DNA from: CAYUPY01 sp964446595
GTDB lineage: Bacteria > Patescibacteriota > Dojkabacteria > J137 > JAEUSD01
Assembly (NCBI GenBank): GCA_964446595.1
Contig: CAYUPY010000011.1
Span: 1-28,961 of the forward strand
Length of the DNA stretch: 28,961 bases
Direction of reading: 5' to 3'
The first letter of the stretch is position 1; each line of letters opens with the position of its first letter. The position numbers and the translations under genes are program-made. The notes under the pieces are model-generated. The model was not told the DNA's origin. It worked only from the letters and a program-made list of their open reading frames with translations, and ran no database searches. Of this stretch, positions 7,119 to 14,076 are shown in pieces.

Positions 7119-8249
7119 ATGAATATACTAAAACACTATGAACACCAACCAATAATAGGCCTGGCCCCTATGGATGGGGTCAGTGACGCCCCGTACCGAC
7201 TTATTCAAAAAAAGTACGGGGGTCCTGATTTTGTGATGACGGAATTCACGAATGTCATTGGCCTTAGTAGGGGCATTGAAAGATTGTTTGAAGATCAGCT
7301 ATATTTTGAAGAAGAAAGACCGATTATTGCCCAAATTTATGGAGCTAGTCCAGAGGACTTTTATCATGCATCCAAAATTATTGCTGCTTTAGGGTTCGAT
7401 GGCATAGATATTAATATGGGATGCCCTGCTAAAAATGTGGCTTCATCTGGAGCAGGTGCGGCACTAATCCAAACACCTGAATTAGCATTGGAAATAGTAC
7501 GCCAAACTCAAAAAGGAGTTAAAGACTACTTTGAAAGTCACCAGCTAACCGGTGAATGGTCCCATAAGTTACAGAAAATGGTAGAAGCAGCCAACACAGC
7601 ACGCCGTCTGAATGCTGAAAAATCAGGCATCGATTTAGAAATGGCAGAGTCACCTGAAGAGAGAGCTGCTAACTTCACAGTTTCAGTAAAAACTCGAATT
7701 GGGTATCGGGATAATATAGCTGCGGAATGGGTCAAGCGCCTAACAGAAGTAGAGCCAGCCTGGATTGCTGTGCACGGCCGTACTTTAAAACAGATGTATT
7801 TAGGCCAGGCTGACTGGGATTCACTAGCTATAGCTGCTAGCGCAACTCATCTGCCTGTGTTTGTAAATGGAGATATTGATTCGAGCGAACGAATGGTACA
7901 GGTAATCAAACATACTGGTGCCCGAGGTGCTTTAGTTGGCAGAGCTAGTTTTGGAAATCCTTGGATTTTCTCTCATTTAGACAAGGTAAGGGCCAAGATT
8001 GCCGGTAAATCGAGTGAAGAAATTGTAGATAAAAGGCCTTCTTTAGACGAAATCTTGGATGTGATGACTGAACATGCGCATTTGCATTGGCAGCTTAAAA
8101 ACGAACAGGCTTTCATGCAAATGCGCAAAAACCTGGCCTGGTACATAAAAGGTATCCCAAATGCGGGTCAATTCCGTAATCAACTAGTTAGGGTTAATAA
8201 TCCAACTGAGGTAGAAGTGATAGTTAGCAGTATCCGTGCTGCAGCTTAG
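7119..8249 (+). CDS. dus: tRNA-dihydrouridine synthase
   Basis: A flavoenzyme of 376 residues that reduces specific uridines in tRNA to dihydrouridine. It has the TIM-barrel start IIGLAPMDGVSDAPYR, the catalytic-Cys motif DINMGCPAKN (C102), the FMN/substrate motif VSVKTRIGY (K191), HGRT (H219-R221), the glycine-rich FMN phosphate strand VNGDI, and GALVGRASFGNPWIF. Compared with the usual layout there is an insertion of about 50 residues (about 135-187) between the Cys-motif helix and the KTR strand, rich in Ala, Glu and Arg. Its stop overlaps the stop of the opposite recombinase gene (4 nt shared), leaving no room for a terminator. A 13-bp perfect inverted repeat lies near its 3' end. Confidence 0.93.
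   Translation: MNILKHYEHQPIIGLAPMDGVSDAPYRLIQKKYGGPDFVMTEFTNVIGLSRGIERLFEDQLYFEEERPIIAQIYGASPEDFYHASKIIAALGFDGIDINMGCPAKNVASSGAGAALIQTPELALEIVRQTQKGVKDYFESHQLTGEWSHKLQKMVEAANTARRLNAEKSGIDLEMAESPEERAANFTVSVKTRIGYRDNIAAEWVKRLTEVEPAWIAVHGRTLKQMYLGQADWDSLAIAASATHLPVFVNGDIDSSERMVQVIKHTGARGALVGRASFGNPWIFSHLDKVRAKIAGKSSEEIVDKRPSLDEILDVMTEHAHLHWQLKNEQAFMQMRKNLAWYIKGIPNAGQFRNQLVRVNNPTEVEVIVSSIRAAA
8075..8127 (+). repeat. Intragenic perfect inverted repeat in dus (13-bp arms, 27-nt loop)
   Basis: Arms at 8075-8087 (TGCGCATTTGCAT) and 8115-8127 (ATGCAAATGCGCA) are exact reverse complements, inside the C-terminal helical domain of the enzyme. Confidence 0.85.
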
Positions 8250-9322
8250 CCTTGCTTTACCTCTTGCACAGGGTGATGTTCTCTATGTGCTTTTTCTGCA
8301 AATTTGTCACTAGCGTGCACGTAACGAGTTGTAGTCTGCAGAGACTCATGGCCAAGCAAATGCTGAATTGCAGCTGGGCTGGCGCCCTCCTCTGCCAGGT
8401 AGGTGGCGAAGCCATGTCTTAAAGAGTGGGCGCTGGTCGGAACTATAATTCCAAGTTGACGGCGATAGTCAGCAATCTTCATTTGAATATAGTTTTGAGA
8501 TAGTCTCACAATGTATGGATTCCCAGTGGCTCGGCGTAACCCTTTAGTTGGGATAAACATTGCTGGATAGTCATCTTCACGCAGATTTAAGTATTCTTCC
8601 ATAAATCTAATCGCTCTCTCAGTTAAATAGACAAATCGCTGCTTTTTACCTTTACCCATTACGTAAATCCGATCATCAAGCAACTTACCATCTTTAAATC
8701 TCACCTGTTCACGATCCAGATTTACAACTTCCGAAATACGCATTCCTGTCGCAAAAATAAGCTCTAAAATGGCCCGATTACGAATTTTTAGCAGTTTGCG
8801 TTTTTCAAGCTCCATGGGGGACTCAATAAGCTTAATTAAATCGTCAAGTTCGGCTACCTGCTTCTCTTTTTTTTCTGCCTTGATTAGTTTAATGGCAGAA
8901 GGTGCGATTGGAGTGGGCTCATCAATATCTACTAAGAAGTTCAAGTAGCTACGTAACGCCGAAAGCATGCGATTCACGCTACGACTAGATAGTTGACCTT
9001 TGTAGAGGGCTTTTTTACGTTCTGAAATTTGGGTATAGCTAGCTTTTTCATCTTCATCATCTATTTCTTGACCAGCCTTATATTTACGAAGGATAGGAAT
9101 ATAATTTTGATTTCTTAGAAAACCTTTATATTCACTAATGGCAAGTTTATCTATATTCATAAATTGGAGACGACGGTAGTTTAAAAAAGCAGCAAATATC
9201 TCTAAATCTCGCTGATAATTTGAGGTTGTTTGTTGGGAATAGTTATTGTTCTGCAGATTGAGTAAAAACTCGCGCAAAAACGGCAGCTCAATCTGAGGGG
9301 ATTTCTCATCAGTATCACTCAT
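8246..9322 (-). CDS. Tyrosine recombinase, XerC/XerD-like
   Basis: A 358-residue site-specific recombinase. An N-terminal SAM-like core-binding domain (about 12-135) is followed by the catalytic domain. The catalytic set looks complete: R195 (ATGMRISE), Lys in GKGKKQR (about 223-229), H299-x-x-R302 (SAHSLRHG), H325 (LLGHESLQ) and Y334 (TTTRYVH). It is longer than XerC/D (about 300) because of a charged insertion at about 80-112 in the core-binding domain. Chromosome-dimer resolution is the likely job. No attachment site, phage or transposon gene is nearby, so a mobile-element integrase is less likely. The start overlaps the end of the VanY-like gene by 8 nt (ATGAGTGA), pointing to translational coupling. 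No Shine-Dalgarno is seen. Confidence 0.88.
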   Translation of the reverse strand: MSDTDEKSPQIELPFLREFLLNLQNNNYSQQTTSNYQRDLEIFAAFLNYRRLQFMNIDKLAISEYKGFLRNQNYIPILRKYKAGQEIDDEDEKASYTQISERKKALYKGQLSSRSVNRMLSALRSYLNFLVDIDEPTPIAPSAIKLIKAEKKEKQVAELDDLIKLIESPMELEKRKLLKIRNRAILELIFATGMRISEVVNLDREQVRFKDGKLLDDRIYVMGKGKKQRFVYLTERAIRFMEEYLNLREDDYPAMFIPTKGLRRATGNPYIVRLSQNYIQMKIADYRRQLGIIVPTSAHSLRHGFATYLAEEGASPAAIQHLLGHESLQTTTRYVHASDKFAEKAHREHHPVQEVKQG

Positions 9323-10325
9323 TTTCTATTTCCCCCTCTGGGTATCCATACCATCTGAACTGCCACGGTTCTGCAGAAAAATTGGGATCGTTAAACTGCT
9401 TAAATCCAAACCTTGCCGCATTGTTTGCTAGCCATTTTCCTACCTGAGTATCACCGAAGCTTTCTGATAGATCATACCCCAAGGCCACGGTTGAGAAATC
9501 TACAGTAGTTCCCAACTGATGCTCACTATGCCCAGGGCGTGCAGAGATTTTATTAGCCCTCTGCTCCCCTAAAGTCCTTACCCAGTATGAATAGGTTGTG
9601 ACTTGTGTTTCGTAAGAACGATAACCTGACACTACTGTAATATCTGTTATTCCTGTCTCCTCTCGTAGAGCTTTTAACATACTATCTAGCGCCCTAGCAG
9701 CATCACTGCGCAGAGCTGCGTTATTGAGAGTGTAAATACCAAACTCTTTGTTAAGATCTATCACCTCTGGTTCATAGTCTTCTCTTATTCTGTTATTACG
9801 GTTTACTGTCACATCCAATTTGGATGCGTCTAAAATATACTCAGCATCAGGCCAACTAGATACTGCATCTAGCCCGGCGGGAATGCTAAAAGCTTCCTTT
9901 TTTATCTCAACTTTCTGTTGAAAAGTCTCACCTGCAGAATTCTGACCCCGTAAAGTCACCTCAGCTCCCACTAGTGGGATATTGCTAATAGAAACAATAT
10001 AATAATGTTGGTCATCTTCCTCGCCAATGTACTTTGTTTCAGAAATTCGGTTGTGATCATCAAAAGTTATTTCGTGATTGGAAATCACTGTTACTTCAGT
10101 AAAAGGGTTCCTAACTGTACGTTCAGGTTTGATGACTTCTACTGCAAGCGGTTCAGTGTTGGCTGTGGTATTTTGCTGCGCTTGCGACTCTGAATTCGCT
10201 GCTTGCTGAGGTAAATAAACTTGATAATAAATAAACCCGCCTATGGCCAGAAAAATTAACACAAGCACAACAGTAATAGCCCTGAATCTCATTTCGCCTT
10301 TGTAAAGACCATTATATTTACTCAT
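9315..10325 (-). CDS. VanY-like D-alanyl-D-alanine carboxypeptidase with an altered zinc site
   Basis: A 336-residue membrane-anchored protein: short cytoplasmic start, one transmembrane helix (about 14-35), a Gln/Thr-rich linker, a β-rich domain (about 60-180) and a C-terminal VanY/peptidase M15 domain (about 195-330). VanY motifs seen are SGYRSYETQ, SARPGHSEHQLGTTVDF with zinc ligands H269 and D276, and AEPWQFRWYG. The last motif is normally EPWHFRYVG. The catalytic Glu is kept (E319) but the third zinc-ligand His is Gln (Q322, codon CAG). The family trims D-Ala from peptidoglycan peptides outside the membrane; activity here is uncertain. It ends in TGA, overlapping the recombinase start, and begins 8 nt after yraN. 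Confidence 0.85.
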   Translation of the reverse strand: MSKYNGLYKGEMRFRAITVVLVLIFLAIGGFIYYQVYLPQQAANSESQAQQNTTANTEPLAVEVIKPERTVRNPFTEVTVISNHEITFDDHNRISETKYIGEEDDQHYYIVSISNIPLVGAEVTLRGQNSAGETFQQKVEIKKEAFSIPAGLDAVSSWPDAEYILDASKLDVTVNRNNRIREDYEPEVIDLNKEFGIYTLNNAALRSDAARALDSMLKALREETGITDITVVSGYRSYETQVTTYSYWVRTLGEQRANKISARPGHSEHQLGTTVDFSTVALGYDLSESFGDTQVGKWLANNAARFGFKQFNDPNFSAEPWQFRWYGYPEGEIENE

Positions 10326-10333
10326 AATTCAGT

Positions 10334-10690
10334 TTACCATATTGCCTCTAAATGATTAATGTTGTAATGATTGTGGTCAATTACTACTCCAATAAAATCC
10401 AGTTGAAACTGAGTCGCGTGGCGCTGGCGATAACTGAGCCAATATTCTACAGTCCGCCGCCAGCGCCTCAATTTTATTTGATTCACAGTCGCATAAATGT
10501 CGTGCTCGAGACTTACTTTTAAACTCTTAACTTCTATAAAAATCAGTACTTCCTGTTTGACCCCTACGATATCAATTTCCCCTACTGGGCAATAGAAATT
10601 GCGCTCCAGCACCGAAATACCACAGGTTTGCAAATAAGTAGAAACAATCTCTTCTACATCTAGACCTTTTACCCGTTTATTTCTTTCCAC
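10334..10690 (-). CDS. yraN: YraN/UPF0102 family nuclease-like protein
   Basis: A 118-residue protein of the UPF0102 family, which has a restriction-endonuclease-like PD-(D/E)XK fold. The family motifs are VLERNFYCPVGEIDIVG (E38, D40) and VLIFIEVKSLK (E53, K55), followed by the INQIKLRR-like helix KLRRWRRTVEYWL and the QFQLDFIGV strand. Its role in bacteria is poorly defined but it is often encoded beside rnhB and rplS. Here it is separated from rnhB by about 6.9 kb of surface-protein genes. The start is GTG and the 5' end coincides with a 15-bp palindrome (10690-10704). It carries a 10-bp inverted repeat with arms identical to one in the neighbouring surface-protein gene. Confidence 0.88.
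   Translation of the reverse strand: MERNKRVKGLDVEEIVSTYLQTCGISVLERNFYCPVGEIDIVGVKQEVLIFIEVKSLKVSLEHDIYATVNQIKLRRWRRTVEYWLSYRQRHATQFQLDFIGVVIDHNHYNINHLEAIW
10420..10467 (-). repeat. Intragenic perfect inverted repeat in yraN (10-bp arms, 28-nt loop)
   Basis: Arms GGCGCTGGCG (10420-10429) and CGCCAGCGCC (10458-10467). The same arm sequences occur at 13084-13120. The 13 nt CGCCGCCAGCGCC at 10455-10467 is the reverse complement of 13084-13096. Confidence 0.8.
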
Positions 10691-10704
10691 TTATTCAGAA
10701 TAAG
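10690..10704. repeat. 15-bp palindrome at the yraN start codon
   Basis: CTTATTC-A-GAATAAG is a perfect inverted repeat with a single central base. It begins at the first base of the yraN GTG and extends upstream. It may be an operator or a small RNA hairpin at the ribosome site, or chance. Confidence 0.4.
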
Positions 10705-10737
10705 AGAGAAAGGTTAAATGAAAGTTAAGTTTTTAGT

Positions 10738-13152
10738 TTAGAATTCTCTAAGCGAAAACTCTGCCACTGACAAGAGTTCGCGGAAAATGAACAGATACGC
10801 AGGATCGTAATCTATTAATTCACTAGGCTGGTTCGCGGACTGATTCGGGTTTAAGCGACGATTAAAGTCCACCTCACTGGCATAGACCAAACCCCTAATA
10901 TACAAACCGTCACCTACTACCCCAGACCCCACTGCAGGATCAGCCAAGATGTTTAATCTGCCATTGGCCACAAGCATGGCTTGTATTACGTCATATTTTG
11001 CCTGGGCTCCCGCGACTATCCCAATTGATTTGTAGGTTCCACGCTCTACTCGTATGTTGCCCTGTGTAACAATCACACAAGCATTTCCTGTAGTTTTGCG
11101 AAAGTCAGGATTAATTACTACGTTACCTTCTACCAATATGATCGCCCGCATATCGCAGGTCGTGTTGCTGTTAAAGGTCAAATCACCGGTATGTCTTACC
11201 ACACCCAGCGTTCCTACCGGTAACCCATAGACTGTAGATAAATTCCCACTAACGTTTGTTAAAGAACTGTTAACCACATTCATATCCTCAGTCACTAGCG
11301 CCTCTATTAAATCATACCAGTTGTCATATCCAAAGTTTCTAGGATTTTCGGCGTTATTCGTATATTCTGTCGCGTATGTTCCTTGCTGCGATTGTTTATT
11401 AATAGGACTAACTAGCGTATTATTCCCAGAAATAGCTATGTAGGTCGAAAAATAGTCTTTTTGATCCAGCGTAAGACCGATATCGTCAAGAGCCAGACTA
11501 GTATTTGGTATTTCTACCCCGTTATAACCTTGAACGGAAGTAGCATTAAATAGAGTCATTAACCATGGTACGGGAATATCCACTAAGCTATTAGCATTAG
11601 TGATATTGCATGCATTGTCTTTTGCATAAGCTGAGAGACGGATGTCACTACCTAATGCCCCTGCAGTTACTCTATAGGTTCTGGCGTTAACTCCTGCCGT
11701 CTTCACTAAACAGTAATCTGGGTCAGGGAACCCTTTAGGAGTGCCATTTAATTCAATATTCCCATTGACCGTTTCATCTAAAATGGATGCTGTCTCATCT
11801 TCATCAAAATAGCAATAAGACCTTACATCTTCTACCTCACCCGTATCTAGTATAGTCCAAGTTAGCTGAAATCTTTCCTCACCAATAAAATTCGCGTCAG
11901 AAATGCTAATTGATGGAGCTTGCATGTCCACTAACCAACTCTCCACCCTTTGCATCACTAAATTCCCGTCATAACCTGCCCTACTCTTTTGAGGATGATG
12001 ACTCACAAGAGTACCATCAGCAGATTCCGCGATTACTGCTATGTAAACACTTAGTGGTTGATATGCATAAGTAGGGTTAAATTCAATAGTAAATTCAGCA
12101 CGATAACTATTTGCTCCAGTCTGAATAACCTTACTTGCCGAACCAATCTCTCTTAACTTTGCAATACCGGAACCTACTGTTAGTGAGCCAGAGGTGGCGG
12201 CTGCCCCATAATATGGGCTCGTGTTGGAGTCTACACTACTGAATGCTGGCGTCAGGTTTAGATTAGATGCCCTTAACATAAAGGTTGCAAGTACAGCTTG
12301 GTCGTGTGAAAGTTCTTGGATCTCCTCTAAGTATCTTTCATTAATTGAGTTGTTTGGAGTACGGTTTGCTTTGTATGTGTTATCAGCAACAAATGCCAGA
12401 TCTACGTGGCGCAGTTTATCTGCTCCACCGGCATAACTAAAGTCGATAGCAAAAGTAACAGGATTATTTATTGCGGCGTCATTAGTCGTACCAGTCAATC
12501 TTCCAGATACGGCATCTCCAATATCACATTTATTGATAGTGCTTAACACAAATCCACTCTCAGTCACTTCAGGAGGTTCAGGAGTAGAAAATTTCCATAC
12601 TGGCGAAGTAGTATTACGACCTCCATTACTACGAACCACTCGCCAACAGTAAGTTGTATTCCAAGCTAGGTCAGTTTGTTGGGCGGCGGTGTTTTGCCAA
12701 GCACCTCCACTACAGGTGCCGTTAGTATTCGCTTGCTTTATTTGAATTCTATTTGACTTTTTGGTAGGACAACCCTCTCCCCAACCTCCGTTATTACGGT
12801 ATTTTAGTAAAGTAGAGTTAGCAGCTAAAAGAGAATTATTCGCTGGCTCCTGCAAAGTTACAGAGCCGGGATTACTTTCTTGACAAGGATTAGGAGGATT
12901 ACTTCCTCCGCAGCTATGACATACATATCCTCCGCCTAGATCTTCACAGCTACATTGGCACCACCATTTACCACCTGGACAAGAAGATTCCGGGCTACTT
13001 TTCCAACATGAACCTGGCCCTCCACAAGAAGTTGATCCTCCCTGGCTACAACCACAAGCAAAACTGGTTTGCTGCCAGATGAAGGCGCTGGCGGCGAATA
13101 AAATCATAGTCGCCAGCGCCAAGACATACACTTTTCCCAATCTAATTTGCAT
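10738..13152 (-). CDS. Large Cys-rich secreted/surface protein, copy 2 (paralogue of 14077-16671)
   Basis: An 804-residue protein. It has an N-terminal membrane or signal segment (MQIRLGKVYVLALATMILF, about 8-28), then a Cys-rich block with 11 Cys in about 65 residues, then a fibronectin-like region with TTYCWRVVRSNGG. A middle domain contains CDIGDAVSGRLTGTTND and later VRSYCYFDEDE. The C-terminal region looks like a β-helix (MRAIILVEGNVVINPDF, ACVIVTQGNIRVERG), followed by SELIDYDPAYLFIF and the terminal motif EFSLREF. By eye it is clearly paralogous to the 864-residue protein. I chose ATG 13152: an upstream TTG (13209) adds 19 residues before the hydrophobic segment. The ATG overlaps the preceding 131-residue gene by 11 nt. 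Function unknown; the C-terminus resembles that of pilus-associated PilX-like proteins, so an adhesin or pilus-linked role is possible. Confidence 0.8.
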   Translation of the reverse strand: MQIRLGKVYVLALATMILFAASAFIWQQTSFACGCSQGGSTSCGGPGSCWKSSPESSCPGGKWWCQCSCEDLGGGYVCHSCGGSNPPNPCQESNPGSVTLQEPANNSLLAANSTLLKYRNNGGWGEGCPTKKSNRIQIKQANTNGTCSGGAWQNTAAQQTDLAWNTTYCWRVVRSNGGRNTTSPVWKFSTPEPPEVTESGFVLSTINKCDIGDAVSGRLTGTTNDAAINNPVTFAIDFSYAGGADKLRHVDLAFVADNTYKANRTPNNSINERYLEEIQELSHDQAVLATFMLRASNLNLTPAFSSVDSNTSPYYGAAATSGSLTVGSGIAKLREIGSASKVIQTGANSYRAEFTIEFNPTYAYQPLSVYIAVIAESADGTLVSHHPQKSRAGYDGNLVMQRVESWLVDMQAPSISISDANFIGEERFQLTWTILDTGEVEDVRSYCYFDEDETASILDETVNGNIELNGTPKGFPDPDYCLVKTAGVNARTYRVTAGALGSDIRLSAYAKDNACNITNANSLVDIPVPWLMTLFNATSVQGYNGVEIPNTSLALDDIGLTLDQKDYFSTYIAISGNNTLVSPINKQSQQGTYATEYTNNAENPRNFGYDNWYDLIEALVTEDMNVVNSSLTNVSGNLSTVYGLPVGTLGVVRHTGDLTFNSNTTCDMRAIILVEGNVVINPDFRKTTGNACVIVTQGNIRVERGTYKSIGIVAGAQAKYDVIQAMLVANGRLNILADPAVGSGVVGDGLYIRGLVYASEVDFNRRLNPNQSANQPSELIDYDPAYLFIFRELLSVAEFSLREF
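13084..13120 (-). repeat. Intragenic perfect inverted repeat in the signal-segment codons (10-bp arms, 17-nt loop)
   Basis: Arms GGCGCTGGCG (13084-13093) and CGCCAGCGCC (13111-13120), the same arms as in yraN. They fall in the codons of the hydrophobic N-terminal segment. Confidence 0.8.
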
Positions 13153-13537
13153 AGCAAGTAGTCTCAAAAATTTCGTTTGATCCCTCAATCGTCCTGTACT
13201 TAAGCTCAACTAGTCTACATTCCGCAGGTGGTATCACATAGTTATTATCCAAAAGCGTCCAATTAGGAAAAATCACGCTAGCCGCACGGTCACTCGCCAA
13301 ATCAATTTCAACTTGATTAGCTCCATTTTTGGCTGAAACTATCAGTTTCTGTTGACTATCCTCTAGCTGCATTCTCGTTAATTCTACGTCTAATAGATAG
13401 CCAGTAATATTGCTTTCTGCAGGCAAAGTGATCTCTTTATTATTTAGACGCCAATATCCTAACCCAGATAGCGCTATCACAACAGAGGTCCCAAATATGA
13501 GACAAGCAAATATTAGTTTCCAGTTAATACTTTGCAT
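13142..13537 (-). CDS. Small single-pass membrane protein, cassette copy 2, second gene
   Basis: A 131-residue protein with an N-terminal transmembrane helix (about 7-28) and a β-rich extracytoplasmic part ending IFETTCYAN. I recognise no family. It has two Cys near the end (PAECRL and ETTCYAN). It matches the 138-residue gene of copy 1 in position, size, topology and a Cys close to the C-terminus, though sequence similarity is not obvious by eye. Its last codons overlap the start of the large Cys-rich protein by 11 nt, suggesting coupled translation. It follows the 175-residue gene by 2 nt. It lacks the FTLxE pilin cleavage motif, so it is not a standard type IV pilin. Confidence 0.7.
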   Translation of the reverse strand: MQSINWKLIFACLIFGTSVVIALSGLGYWRLNNKEITLPAESNITGYLLDVELTRMQLEDSQQKLIVSAKNGANQVEIDLASDRAASVIFPNWTLLDNNYVIPPAECRLVELKYRTIEGSNEIFETTCYAN

Positions 13538-13539
13538 AA

Positions 13540-14067
13540 CTAAATTCCAATTACCACTTTAATAATGTACCAATTACCTTGGATATGCTCCGAGGTAAAA
13601 CTATAAATCGGACGACGTGAGCGATATGATTCGGTATAGGCTAGTTGAAATAACATATCTGTCACATCACCCTTCTCTCTTGTTCCTACATCATTATCTA
13701 CAATCTCAATACTGGCAGTCGCCAAGAAGTCATTTCTTGTCAGGACCAGATCCCTTCCGCCTAAAGAATCTTTTACTGTGATAGTAAAATCAGTTTCCGC
13801 TAATTCGGCTTCAGATAACTGTGTCACATCCACATTACCCTCAATTTGAAGATCAATATCGTCAGCCAGAGCCAAATTATAAAAATTAATGGCTTTGACG
13901 GCAGGATTGAAAGGGTTAAAAATAACCATCTGGCTTGAGCCCTGATAAGCGATGCTTTGTACATTTTGTTGGTACAGGTAAAACTGCCGGCCAAAGAAGA
14001 TGGTGGCAACAATAATAGCGATAATACTTAGCCCCAGGAAGATCCTACTCATGATTCTAGTATACAT
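13540..14067 (-). CDS. Small single-pass membrane protein, cassette copy 2, first gene
   Basis: A 175-residue protein with an N-terminal transmembrane helix (about 8-28) and an extracytoplasmic domain of about 145 residues with alternating β-strand character (DIDLQIEGNVDVTQL, DFTITVKDSLGG, WYIIKVVIGI at the end). I recognise no family. A second in-frame ATG five codons downstream is an equally good start. It begins 9 nt after the stop of the copy-1 large protein, without its own promoter, so the two cassettes are probably co-transcribed. In position and topology it matches the 163-residue gene of copy 1. No prepilin cleavage motif and no Shine-Dalgarno are visible. Confidence 0.7.
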   Translation of the reverse strand: MYTRIMSRIFLGLSIIAIIVATIFFGRQFYLYQQNVQSIAYQGSSQMVIFNPFNPAVKAINFYNLALADDIDLQIEGNVDVTQLSEAELAETDFTITVKDSLGGRDLVLTRNDFLATASIEIVDNDVGTREKGDVTDMLFQLAYTESYRSRRPIYSFTSEHIQGNWYIIKVVIGI

Positions 14068-14076
14068 AAATGGGGA

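Noticed and set aside
8246..9322. Tyrosine recombinase as integrase of a phage or genomic island
   Set aside because: No att repeats, tRNA or phage genes were seen; it is coupled to a VanY-like gene and looks XerC/D-like.
9966..9979. Zero-loop palindromes such as TCCCACTAGTGGGA here and GCGAAGATCTTCGC at 6306-6319
   Set aside because: One or two 14-bp palindromes are expected by chance in 29 kb.
13153..13209. TTG start adding 19 residues to the large Cys-rich protein
   Set aside because: It would bury the signal-like segment and overlap the upstream gene by 68 nt; ATG 13152 gives an 11-nt overlap like the other cassette junctions.
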